Origin: Alisma plantago-aquatica
Taxonomy: Eukaryota; Streptophyta; Magnoliopsida; Alismatales; Alismataceae
Assembly (NCBI GenBank): GCA_963693085.1
Contig: OY856409.1
Coordinates: forward strand, 518,282,303-518,346,302
Length of the DNA: 64,000 bases
Reading direction: 5' to 3'
Position numbers and translations under genes: made by a program. Below are positions 24,414 through 34,658 of the stretch, in pieces. The first letter of the stretch is position 1. Each line of letters starts with the position of its first letter. The notes below the pieces were generated by a model that was not told the origin of the DNA, ran no database searches, and worked only from the letters and a program-made list of their open reading frames with translations.

Positions 24414-26505
24414 TGTGACGAACGTCTTGTGAAAAACAAGATTAACTAATGCGGAAGTGAATTATTAACAACGGAATTACTGGAAATCACTAAAAATTAA
24501 AACTTTTTGCAATGAGGTCTATAAACTGTAGAACATTTTCACAAAGAACTAAAGTAAGTTAAATAAATTTTGATTCAACAGTACATCTCTGTATTATCTC
24601 ATCTCGAGAGTCATAAACGTTGGCTGCCCTCTTAAACTTGTACATGAGCAGTATACAAAAATCTCGAGGCATCAAGCCAAAAATCTCAGATCTATATCAA
24701 ACCATCTACTAACTCCTAGGACTTGAGAGTACAGAGACGACACATAGGACTCTGTATATGTACAGATCCCAACAGACAGTGTCTCCACCTATGGATCACT
24801 GTTGTCCTTGTTGTTGCTGCTGTTGTAGCTGTTGTTGTTGCTGCTCACCCACTGAAGGGTTTCTTCTTCATCGACGTCTACCTAAAAAGTTGAATCCCAC
24901 GGGGGTGAGACAATTGAAAATTATCCCAGTGAGAGTTATAACTCTCCGCCAGAAGCATTGTTATTATAGATAATAGAATAACACTAAGCATTATATTTAT
25001 AAGTATTCAACAGCAGGTAATTCAGTGAATAAACTAAGTAGAGCAGTATTCTCTATGCAATCATTTCAATCATAACTTGATTAAGAAGCAAGTCATTCAT
25101 TTAATAAGGAATATGAAGAACATGTATATTATCTATCCAACTAGGACATTATAAACAATGTATCATCATTTATTGTTTCTCATAGTTCAACCTAAGCAAT
25201 TATGCTACACAGCTGATTACCTTTTACAAACATACTTATACCCTGAGGAGATGAGGTATACCGCTCATACTCCAACTGACCATTGCGAAATCAAAATCGA
25301 TACCATACATAGGTCATCAGAAGAGTCGGATTTCTATGACCTCATCTTCCTCAGTCAGTGTGAGGCACAAAATGCAGGACATCTCGTGTCTCTGCCAAAA
25401 TAAATAGCTTTCCAGGGTATATTGGCAACTTCGCTATTAGAGTTACAGTGGCATGTTGTACTCTCTTCGCAATCGAGGGATTTCTTGTTTATCTCACATC
25501 GATGCGGCATTATCATCATCATTGGGAGAATAGTGGTACATCATCCTGGCATATACATATAATGAAGGATTGAGATATTTAATGTTTATCTCACATCAAT
25601 TCCTCCATTAGGACGTAAGGATATTCGCGTCCATAACCCCCACATACTCAAAAGTATGCTCTCCAGGAGTTCCCTTAGGAAATCCTATTTCACCATCACC
25701 AAACTACTTACGATGATGGATCTATGGTCAGGGCTCTACATGATATCATTTCACTTGATTATTTAAGTACATTACAACATTCTTTTAGCATCAGGCATGT
25801 TTTCAAACATAAACCTTTATAACAATTGCTATAAAGAAAGAGTACTATTTCTATCAAGTTCATTTCACAGCTTTATTAATATTGGGATCTCAATCCCTTA
25901 TCATCTTATCATCATGATTCAAGAATATGGGAGTTCAAACCCTTAGATCATCAAAACACTTGCTACCACTTTAACAGGTAACTTAATACCATCAAATCAT
26001 CTGACAGTGTATACATGATAATTGCAATGCAGGTATTTCACATGGCTCTTAAAGCCTATCAATCTCTTTTGTTACCTTTCACTAGGCAACATAGCATATC
26101 ATTGCTTATAAAGCTCATAAAGTACTTTCAATAAACAAAGCATCATAGCTCATACCTGGCTATGTTCAATATCTCATAAAACTTGCATGATTAGTACAGA
26201 TAATAATAGATACATCAATTTCATATCAGCACAATGTAAAACAATCATAACATCACTATTCATGGGGTTACACCACTATGCCCTTGCTTGGATTAGGGTT
26301 TCCCTTTCAATTCAATTAGGGTTAATCAACCTTTTTAGCTCAATTAGGATTAATGACTTATCATTTCATTATCAACCTTAGAGCTTCATGCTATAAGGTA
26401 TAACCCAGAATTAGGGTTTCACACTTCCATTTACCTTATTTGGAATTAGGGTTTACTATTCACCCTCCATCACCCTTTATTAGGGTTTAAGCTCAATAAC
26501 CTACA

Positions 26506-26705
26506 ATTAGGGTTTACTATTCACATCACATCACCTAGATTAGGGTTTACTATTCACATTACATCACCCTAGATTAGGGTTTACTATTCACATTACATCA
26601 CCCTAGATTAGGTTTTACTATTCACATTACTTCACCCTAGATTAGGGTTTACTATTTACATTACATCACCCTATATTAGGGTTTACTATTCATTCTAAAT
26701 AAGAG
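26506..26705. repeat. 34-bp telo-box tandem array, 3' LTR copy
   Basis: Six units of 33-34 bp begin ATTAGGGTTTACTATTCACA and end TCACCCTAG, starting at 26506, 26539, 26573, 26607, 26641 and 26675. Each carries AAACCCTAAT on the minus strand, which includes the plant telo-box. Further single copies of TTAGGGTTT lie on both sides between 26290 and 26830. Confidence 0.9.
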
Positions 26706-27174
26706 TGAACATCAAAATACCTTGAATTGAGGTTTACCATTATGAATTAAGTTCATACCATCATCATGCATTAGGATTTCACCTATTAATGCCCTCAATT
26801 AGGGTTATGATTCATTAACCTTTATAATTAGAGTTTCATGATCTCACTATGAAGGATCATACCCTAATTAGACCTTCATTCATATTGGAAGTCCATTACA
26901 TGATTAACATTCATATAGGAGGTCTTCTCTCTCATCTTCTATAAGATGATGCTTACATCAACCTTGATTAAGCTAAGTCAACTCAACCTTGAAGAAGAAT
27001 TGACATCATGGGTTATGTCATTATCACCATGATCATTAAGGCATAATCATTCAAAGGGTACTAATCAACTTACCCCATTAATATATAAGTACTATAATCA
27101 TCTTAGTTTACATCATATGTTAATCAATTAATCACTTTGTCCTTTAACCACTTTAAGTACACATACAGTTTTGA

Positions 27175-28410
27175 TTAGATATCCACCAAACGGTCTTGGC
27201 CATATAGACCTCAAATGGTCTTGACCAAATCAGACCTCAAACGGTCTTGCACAAAAACATCCAAACGGTCTAAGACCGTTTAGACCTCCAAACGGTCCTG
27301 CACAAAAACATTGAAACTGTTAGGTAAAATACCACTTTGAAACTGTTTAGTAAAGGTGCACACTTGAGACCGTTTAGTAAAGTAGGTGGTGTAGACCGTT
27401 TTCCAAAGTTGAATTTTGAGACCGTTTGCTAAAGATGGTCACATGAAACCGTTTACTAAAGTATGACCTTTGAAACTGTTTGCTAAAGTAGCCACTCAAG
27501 ATCATTTGCTAAAGTTGAATGTTGAAACCACATGACCTCAACCAGTTTGGGATCATTTGGTCCCAAACGGTCTTGAGACCATTTGGACTCAAACGGTCTT
27601 GAGACCGTTTGGTCCAAACCCCCTCAAAACCGCAAGGACCAATTATGGTCTCAACTAGTCAAATCGATTTAGGGTTTCCATTGTTGATTCCTTCAACTAT
27701 TGAATCTATGGAACTACTCATCAATTAGACCTATCACTACACTTCAATTGAGTTAATTAGGTCATCATTCAACTAATTTGACCTTCAATTGACCCTCAAT
27801 TTATCATCAATTAGGGTTTGATTCAATTGAATTAGGGTTTGGGAACGTTGATCCTTCAATGTTGATTATTGTTGAACCAATTACTTGAAACTATTGGATC
27901 ATCAAAATCTAAGTTAACCAATTAGGGTTTGGATCATTGGGATGATCACCAAATCAGCAATTCATTGCACTTCAACTTAGTACCATAGGATCTTCAATTG
28001 CTCAACCATACCTAACCCTAGACAACCAAATGGTCTTAGGTGATCACCAAACGGTCTTAAGACCATTTGGGTGATCCCCAAACAGTTTTGAAACCGTTTG
28101 GGTCAATCAACCCAAGTTTCAAACTCAATCAATTATCAAATCAACACTTAACCCGATTAGGGTTTTGGTGATTGTAGGACCTTCAATTAGTGAACCAATT
28201 GGAGATAATCATCAATAATTGATGGGTCATTAACCTAGATCATTTCCAACAGATCTACAAATGTTCAACCCTTGGTCAACACCACCAAACGGTTTGAAAC
28301 CATTTCCCTCCATGTGGTTCGGGTGAAACTGTTTCATTCCAAATGGCTTGAAACCTTTTGCTCTCAAACGGTTTGGGAAACCGTTTGAGCAACAAAAAGG
28401 AAACTGTTTG
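27175..28410. repeat. Palindromic-word array AAACGGTC/GACCGTTT, 3' LTR copy
   Basis: About twenty near-perfect and many decayed copies of AAACGGTC and its complement, often paired as hairpin-like palindromes. Examples are the 19-bp palindrome at 27273-27291 (AAACGGTCTAAGACCGTTT), the 20-bp one at 27591-27610 with 9-bp arms and a TG centre, and 28363-28389 with perfect 12-bp arms around GGG. Decayed copies mostly read AAATGG, AAACAG or AAACTG, as expected from C-to-T change at CG. Confidence 0.9.
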
Positions 28411-29817
28411 TTAAAGTAGTTCTTTGGATAATCATCTAAGATGATTTCATCTTCATCTTCCTCTGTTCTACCAAGAAAAACAACCGTTCTTCATGGAAGT
28501 TTTAGCAATGAACCAAAAGGTTATCAAAAGAAGAAAAGTATCCAACGATTCTTATAGAAAAGAGTGCAATAGTAATGGTTAAGGGTTTGAGTTATAAAAC
28601 CCGCCTCTAGAACTGATCCCAAGCTCCAAGATCCACAGCTTTAATGGTGTATGGAGTTATAGCAGTTGTCCAAGGTTCTTCCTTCAACTTTTGGATGAAC
28701 ATCTTGGCTAGAATTGGAAATCGGGTGAAGAAAACCAATAATTAACCATTGCTTTAGGGTTTCCACCATGAATCTGAGGTAGAAGATGATCAAACCTCAC
28801 CTAAAGGTTAGAGTCGTCCTTCTTATGCTCCTGAGCTCCTCCTTAGTCGACCAAAAAGCAAGGTGAGAAAAGAAAGACTAAGGAAATGAGCCTTGGGTGT
28901 TATTGGAAAAGGATGAGTATAAAGGATATGTATATGGGTTTTCAAAGAAAGAGAAAAATAAAAGTATTTTCTTTAATTCCAAATAATTTCCACCAACACC
29001 TCCTCCACTCCTTGGCCACGAAGCCACCTTAAACTCCTTGCAAAATCTCCCCATTATCCAAGAATTAATGGAAAAGGAATTAAGCACCTTAAAGAGTTTT
29101 ATATTAATATTCATCCTTTTAGTGGATATTACTTTTTATTATAATAATGTGAGTTGGCTTCCACTCAACCAAGATATTTTTATGCCCAAGAAAGGCACAA
29201 TCTCGTCCAAAACTATTGCAAACACATCCTTCAATTTTTGGTTGAAGGGCTCCTCAATTAATTATTTCTTTTTGCAATAAATTATATTAAAGAGCCATTT
29301 ATGCTTAAATCTTGATTATTTTAATGTTAAGATTCTCTCTCCTTCGTGATAATTCAAATGAGGCGCCCCTCTCATTTTCTTTGCTCTACTTGATGCCAAG
29401 AAACATGAGAGACCCTCTAGAGATGATATTTTGCATATTGAATCCTAAGTTTTGGGTAAATTGCACATTACACCAAAACTAGGCTTTAATGCACAAGGAT
29501 TGCTCTACAGGCTTTATCTTGGTGCCCAAGCTTCTGGAATCCATACCACTACATTATATTCATTCTTATGATGTCTCAACATTAGAGAAACATCTTATCA
29601 TGTGCAATTTGCAAGTTAACCCCTCAACTTGAGTAATTTGCACTTTAGTCCAGAATTAACAAAACAATGTTTCAACATTATTCAAAAAGGACTGAAATTG
29701 AAATATAAGTTCCTCAAAAGTCTTAATTACTTTTGAAGAGATAAAAGCAAGCATATAATCAACTTAATTAGGCAAAACACCTAGGGTTAGTACATAACCC
29801 AGGTCAGGGATGTTACA

Positions 29818-29832
29818 AATTATCCACCCCTT
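29818..29832 (-). other. G2 polypurine tract
   Basis: The minus strand reads AAGGGGTGGATAATT directly before the 3' LTR start TGTAACATCC. Confidence 0.8.
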
Positions 29833-29869
29833 ATAAGGACTTCGTCCCCAAAATCATAAACAAAACATT

Positions 29870-30598
29870 TTAAGAGAAAAGAATAGGGTATTTCCTTCTC
29901 ATCTCTTTCTCTAGTTCCCATGTAGCTTCTTGAACTCCACAGTGATTCCAGAGGACTTTTACAAGACTAATGTCTTTCTTCTTCAACTTCTTTATTCTTC
30001 TATCGAGAATCAACATAGGTCCTTCCACATGGGATATATCATCATTCAATTCTACTTCCATAGGTTGCAGAACTGATTCTATGTCAGGATGACATTTCCT
30101 TAGCATGGAAATGTGGAACACTGGGTGTAACTTTTGCAGCTCAGGTGGTAGCTCTAGCTTATAATCTACCTTTCCAATCCATTCAATGATTGGATAAGGC
30201 CCCATAAATCTTGGAGCTAACTTTCCTTTCCTTCCAAATCTAAGAACTCCCTTCCAAGGTGAGACCTTGAGGTACACTCTATCTCCAACTTGGAATTCTA
30301 AAGGTTTACGACGCTTATCAGCGTAGGATTTCTGCCTATCCTGTGCAGCCTTTAACTGTTGTTGTATTATTTTAATCTTCTCAATGGTCTGCTACACAAG
30401 ATCAGGACCCAAAAGTTGATATTCACCAGTTTCATAGCAACATAGGGGAGATCTACAAAGTATACCATACAAAGCTTCATAAGGTGCCATGTCAATACTA
30501 TGTTGATAGCTATTATTATAGGCAAACTCTATCAAGCTTAGATGTAGATCCCAACTTCCTATAAACTGAAGGACACATGCCCTGAGAAAGTCCTCCAA
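29870..30598 (-). pseudogene. G2 pol: integrase C-terminal part and chromodomain
   Basis: Minus strand, same frame as the upstream pol pieces. The segment 30598-30392 belongs to the integrase core end (SLIEFAYNNSY, MAPYEALYG) and closes at a TAG. From 30277 the integrase C-terminal region follows (LKVSPWKGVLRFGRKGKL, PRFMGPYPI, HPVFHISMLRK), then a chromodomain near 30050-29880 (ILDRRIKKL, LVKVLWNHCGVQEATWE). The chromodomain binds modified histone tails in known chromoviruses. It keeps the aromatic and acidic positions visible in related elements and ends at a TAA (29870-29872). No frameshift is needed to join it to integrase. Confidence 0.9.
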
Positions 30599-30616
30599 GG
30601 TTTGTATAGTCCTTTT

Positions 30617-31168
30617 TTATTTTCCATCAGTTTGAGGATGAAAGGTTGTACTAAACCTTAACTGTGTGCCTAAAGCTTTATGAAGTCGCTCCCAAAAATG
30701 ACTCATACACTGGGGACCTCTATCAGAAACAATGGTAACTGGGACCCCATGTAGCCGCACTATCTCATCTATATATAACTGTGCCAGTCTCTCTGCAGCA
30801 TAGGTTGTTTTGACAGGTATGAAATGTGTTGTCTTTGTCAACCTATCAACTATTACCCAAATGGAATCATGACCTTTGTCTATTCTTCATAAACCAACCA
30901 CGAAGTCCATGGTTACATGATCCCACTTCCACTGTGGTATGGGAAAAGGTTGCAGTGTTCCTGTAGGCTTCTGATGTTCAGCTTTAACCTGCTGACACAC
31001 TGGACACCGCATAAAGAACTCGGCAACATCCTTCTTCAAACCAGGCCACCAATACATATCTTTCAAGTTATGATACATCTTGGTGCTTCCTGGATGCATA
31101 ACATACATTGAAGAATGAGCTTCTTCCAAGACTAACTTCCTTAAATTATCAACATATAGTACTATCAT
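30617..31168 (-). pseudogene. G2 pol: integrase zinc finger and catalytic core
   Basis: Minus strand. The zinc-binding part is at 31168-31020 (HPGSTKMYHNLKD, RCPVCQQVK). The catalytic core carries the first Asp in MDFVVGL near 30900 and the second Asp in VSDRGPQ. The third catalytic acid is expected 35 residues later: the codon before that position is TAA (30614-30616) and the position itself encodes Lys. A further TGA lies between the zinc-finger and core pieces near 30884. The enzyme would therefore be inactive even without the stops. It joins RNase H upstream through a linker with three nonsense codons (31200-31285). Confidence 0.9.
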
Positions 31169-31285
31169 TCTATCATGATAATAGGCTACTTGATCATCTA
31201 AATCATGGAAACTGTCTCATTTCTCACTACCATACTCTGACCTAATCTACTGAACTACAGCATCAGCTTGTTGTGCCTCTTTAAT

Positions 31286-32884
31286 CTACTGTCTTAGAGT
31301 AGGTTTTATGTGCATTTCAGCTAACAACCCAAATAACAATGATACCTTAAGTTGTACATTGTCTTGCCTTAAAGAGATAAGCATATCCCTCCTAGAGAAC
31401 ACTAAAGAATTCAGTTGTGCTCTGTCTAAAGTTGGTGTTCCTAATTTTCTACTTAATGCATCAGCAACTACATTGGCTTTCCCTGGATGATAATCAATTG
31501 TACAATCGTAGTCCTTGATTAATTCCATCCAGCGGCATTGCCTCATGTTTAGTTCATGCTGAGAGAATATGTACTTAAGGTTCTTATGGTCTGTGAAAAT
31601 CTGGAATGTCTCTCCATAGAGGCAATGTCTCCAGATCTTCAAGGCATGGACTACAGCAGCTAGTTCTAGATCGTGTGTCAGATAATTCTCCTCGTGTTTC
31701 TTAAGCTGTCGGGAGGCAAAAGAAATCACTTGTTTATCCTGCATTAATACACATCCTTGTCCATTCTTAGAAGCATCACAGAAAACTATATACCTTTTCC
31801 CTTGCTCAGGTAACACTAGCACTGGTGCTCTAGTCAACCTCTCCTTCAACAGCTGGAATGATTGCTGACACTTGTCATTCCAGGCAAAAGGAACATCCTT
31901 CCTGGTCAACTTAGTCAAGGGTAGGGATATGGAACTGAAGTTCTTAATGAACCTCTGGTAATAGCCTACCAACCCTAAGAAACTGTGAATCTCCATCGGT
32001 GTCTTTGGCTGCTCCCATTGCAAGATAGATTCTACCTTTTTAGGGTCAACACAAATACCTAAAGTAGATATTACGTGTCCAATAAAAGAAACTTCTGGTA
32101 ACCAGAACTCACACTTGCTAAACTTAGCATACAACTTATGCTCTCTTAGCAAAGTTAGAGCCTGACGAAGATGTTGTTCATGCTGTTGAGCATCTCTACT
32201 GTAAATCAGGATGTCATCTATGAATACAACAACACACTGATCAAGAAAAGGTCAAAAGATTATATTCATGAGTTCCATAAATGCAGCTGGTGCATTAGTT
32301 AGTCCAAACAACATAACTGTGAACTCATAGTGACCATACCTTGTCCTAAAGGCAGACTTAGGTATGTCACCCTCCTTAATACGCAGCTGATGATATCCCG
32401 ACCTCAGATCTATCTTTGAGAAGATTGTTGCACCACGCAACTGATCAAAGAGATCATTAATCCTCGACAAAGGACACTTATTCTTTATTGTTACTTTATT
32501 TAATTGTATGTAATCAATGCACAACTGCATTGATCCATCCTTCTTCTTAACAAAGAGGACCGGAGCACCCCAGGGTGAAGTACTCGGCCGGATAAAACCC
32601 TTCTCAAGCAACTCTTGCAGTTATTTCTTGAGTTCTTCCATATTAGCAGGTGCCATCCTATACGGTGTTTGTGCTATTGGCTGTGTGCCCAGGGTTAGAT
32701 TAATCTCAAAATCAATCTCTCGAGGTGGAGGTACACCTGGAAGTTTTTCAAGAAATACATCTTCAAATTCCCTGACTACAGGAACTTTGGCAGGATTAGA
32801 ACTCTCCATGGTAGTATCTACCATATGGGCCAAGAATGCATAACATCCTTGCCTCATCAACTTCTCAGCTACCATAGCAGTCAC
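31286..32884 (-). pseudogene. G2 pol: reverse transcriptase and RNase H
   Basis: Minus strand, one frame throughout. RT runs from about 32840 (LPGVPPPREIDFEI, YRMAPANMEELKK), breaks at a TAA (32618-32620), and continues with [31 protein letters not shown] and [10 protein letters not shown]. It breaks again at a TGA just after 32252 and then shows the catalytic FIDD (32213-32224). From 32152 to 31286 the frame is fully open: [23 protein letters not shown], then RNase H with [20 protein letters not shown] and VADALSR, so all four acidic residues are present. The two stops are compatible with C-to-T changes in Gln and Arg codons. Confidence 0.95.
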
Positions 32885-32923
32885 AAGATAGGTTGGAAGA
32901 ATCTTTCTATCTCCTTGAAAGAT

Positions 32924-33340
32924 CTATGTGTCACTATCATCAGCGAACACAGCTTGCTTGGACTCACAATCCAAGAAAACCTTATACCTTTCTAAGGTAT
33001 CCATCCCAAGGATTATATCAAACCCGTGCATCTCAAGTGGTATAAGATCCACTTGAATGTGACGCTCAGAAAAGAAAAGAATGCAGGGAGAACACACCTC
33101 CCGCAACACAACAGATCCCATCAAAGGAGTTTCTAACTTCAAACTCTCTGCCCTATGACCAACTATCATATTACAGTCAAGAATCACTCTTCGAGTGATA
33201 AAGGAATGCGTAGCACTCGGATCAATTAAAACAGATATGATGCAGTATGTAGACATATCAGAATAAAATAGCTTCATCTGACCTGTCACAACCCAAGGGT
33301 TGATCACTGCATCAGGTGGATTCATCGCATAGAATCTCAC
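32924..33340 (-). pseudogene. G2 pol: aspartic protease
   Basis: Minus strand, 138 codons open. The active-site region near residue 40 reads LIDPSATHSFI, with the catalytic Asp present and a Ser where retropepsins usually have Gly. FDIILGMDTLERY follows near residue 110, the conserved hydrophobic-hydrophobic-Gly motif and flap side of gypsy proteases. A TAG just after 32924 separates it from RT in the same frame. The start at 33340 is simply the first Met in this frame. The upstream gag lies in another frame. Confidence 0.85.
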
Positions 33341-33497
33341 TGTTGCTTGTGGTTGATTCGGTGCTCGATGACTGGGTTTCGATGATCCAGCTTGGGATGT
33401 TTGTCCATGTCCTCTAGCGCCAAAATGGAAACTATCTCCTTTGGGAACTTTGTTGACTCTGCCTTTGAGGTTGAGTCACACTTGCTTCTCAGGCTCT

Positions 33498-34529
33498 GCA
33501 ATCCTTCATCAGATGCCCCACCTTTCCACATATGAAACAACTTCGGATCCCTAACTGTAGTCTGGATGGTCCTGTAACTGACATAGATGATGAGCTGCGA
33601 GCTCCTTCTGGTGGTAAAATTCGTCCTCTACCCCTATTTGACATCCACTGCATCTAGGTACTGAATCTAGGTAGTGGTGTAGGTACGGAAAACCTCGGTT
33701 TCTTGAAACCTTTAGATGAGGATTATTGGAACTGGGGATACATCTTCTTGTTCTTGGTCTATCACTTCTCCATCACAGACCTCTCTATCCTTATGACAGA
33801 CTCCACAAAAGTAGCAAATCTTTCCTTGTTCTCCAGAGCAGACATAGGGGTAGTCAACTCAGCATTTAATCCCTTCTCAAAATGCCTAATCCTTTCTTCA
33901 TATGTGGTTGCCAAGTGCAGAAAGAACCGCAAAAGCTCCATGAACTTAGCCTCGTACTCACTAATGTTCATTGGTCCTTGTCTTAACCTCTCAAACTAAG
34001 AGATTTTCTCATCCAGGAACGTCTTAGGAAAGTATCGGTTGACAAATTCCCGTAGAAATACTTCCCATTCGATCTCCACACCTGGCCTTTTCCCTTCCTC
34101 TATGGTCCACCAGTGACCAGCACTCCCCTTAAGAAGGTACACAGCATGTCTAACCTTCTCAGCTTCTGGGATGTTCAAGATTCTATAGGCCTTCTCTAAC
34201 TTGGTTAGCCACATGTCAGTATCTGTTGGGTCAGCTATCCCAGCATATTTCGTGGCTCCAACCCGATGTAGTCGTTCAAACGTCTTGTCGGCTCCCTGTC
34301 TTTCTTGAGGGGTAGGTGCCCTAGGTGCGGGTATGGTCATTCTATCAGTCATATGTGTCATGGTAGTCATGAACTGTCCAAACATAGCTTGGAAGGCTGG
34401 GTTCCCCATGTCATCTTGATTAAATTGGGGTGGTTCAGGCACATGTTCCTCCCTTCCTTGGTCTCTTGCACCTCCTCTGGGTGTAGCAATGCTACTTTCT
34501 ACGACATGTTCCTCGTGTAATCCAGACAT
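33498..34529 (-). pseudogene. G2 gag: capsid and zinc knuckle
   Basis: Minus strand, starting 118 bp downstream of the primer-binding site (MSGLHEEHVVES). The capsid-type region is recognisable by LHRVGATKYAGIADPTD, then LTKLEKAYRILNI and VYLLKGSAGHWW. A TAG after FLDEKIS (about 33996) interrupts it, and the same frame resumes with RQGPMNISEYEAKFMELLRF. A CCHC zinc knuckle at 33498-33539 reads CFICGKVGHLMKDC and is intact and in the gag frame. A TGA follows two codons later. The protease begins 158 bp further on in another frame, so gag and pol are offset here by decay or by original design. Confidence 0.9.
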
Positions 34530-34646
34530 CTTTAGTTTTCTCTTCTCCTCCTATATGAGCAGAAGACACTATCAGATAGACTAGATGACACTAGAACAGA
34601 CTCAACAACCTTAATCCTATGTCTCTGTAGACTCAGCGAACCTAGA

Positions 34647-34658
34647 GCTCTGATACCA
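34647..34658 (-). other. G2 primer-binding site (tRNA-iMet)
   Basis: The minus strand reads TGGTATCAGAGC six bases after the 5' LTR end, matching the 3' end of plant initiator methionine tRNA. Confidence 0.95.

Larger units (their letters stand above)
24414..29817 (-). repeat. G2 3' LTR (5404 bp)
   Basis: On the plus strand it starts TGTGACG and ends GATGTTACA, with TG/CA termini. It is nearly identical to the LTR at 34665-40154; in a hand-counted 300-bp stretch (24481-24780 versus 34741-35040) there are 14 mismatches, and other stretches match without difference. It contains an imperfect CTG/GTT trinucleotide run (24797-24845), a telo-box tandem array (26506-26705) and a palindromic-word array (27175-28410). 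Open frames present in both LTRs (25158-25403, 28878-29280) simply reflect their identity. Confidence 0.95.

Noticed and set aside
25158..25403. 81-codon open frame present in both G2 LTRs (also 35417-35662)
   Set aside because: It lies opposite to the direction of the element, has no recognisable domain, and is shared only because the LTRs are nearly identical.
26506..26705. CRISPR-like array because of its regular 34-bp period
   Set aside because: Units are contiguous copies without unique spacers, and the context is a plant LTR.
26290..26860. Interstitial telomere
   Set aside because: TTAGGGTTT occurs once per 34-bp unit and not as a continuous 7-bp telomere repeat.
28878..29280. Pairs of 78- and 80-codon frames in both LTRs (also 39215-39617)
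   Set aside because: They overlap on opposite strands, and conservation is explained by LTR identity.
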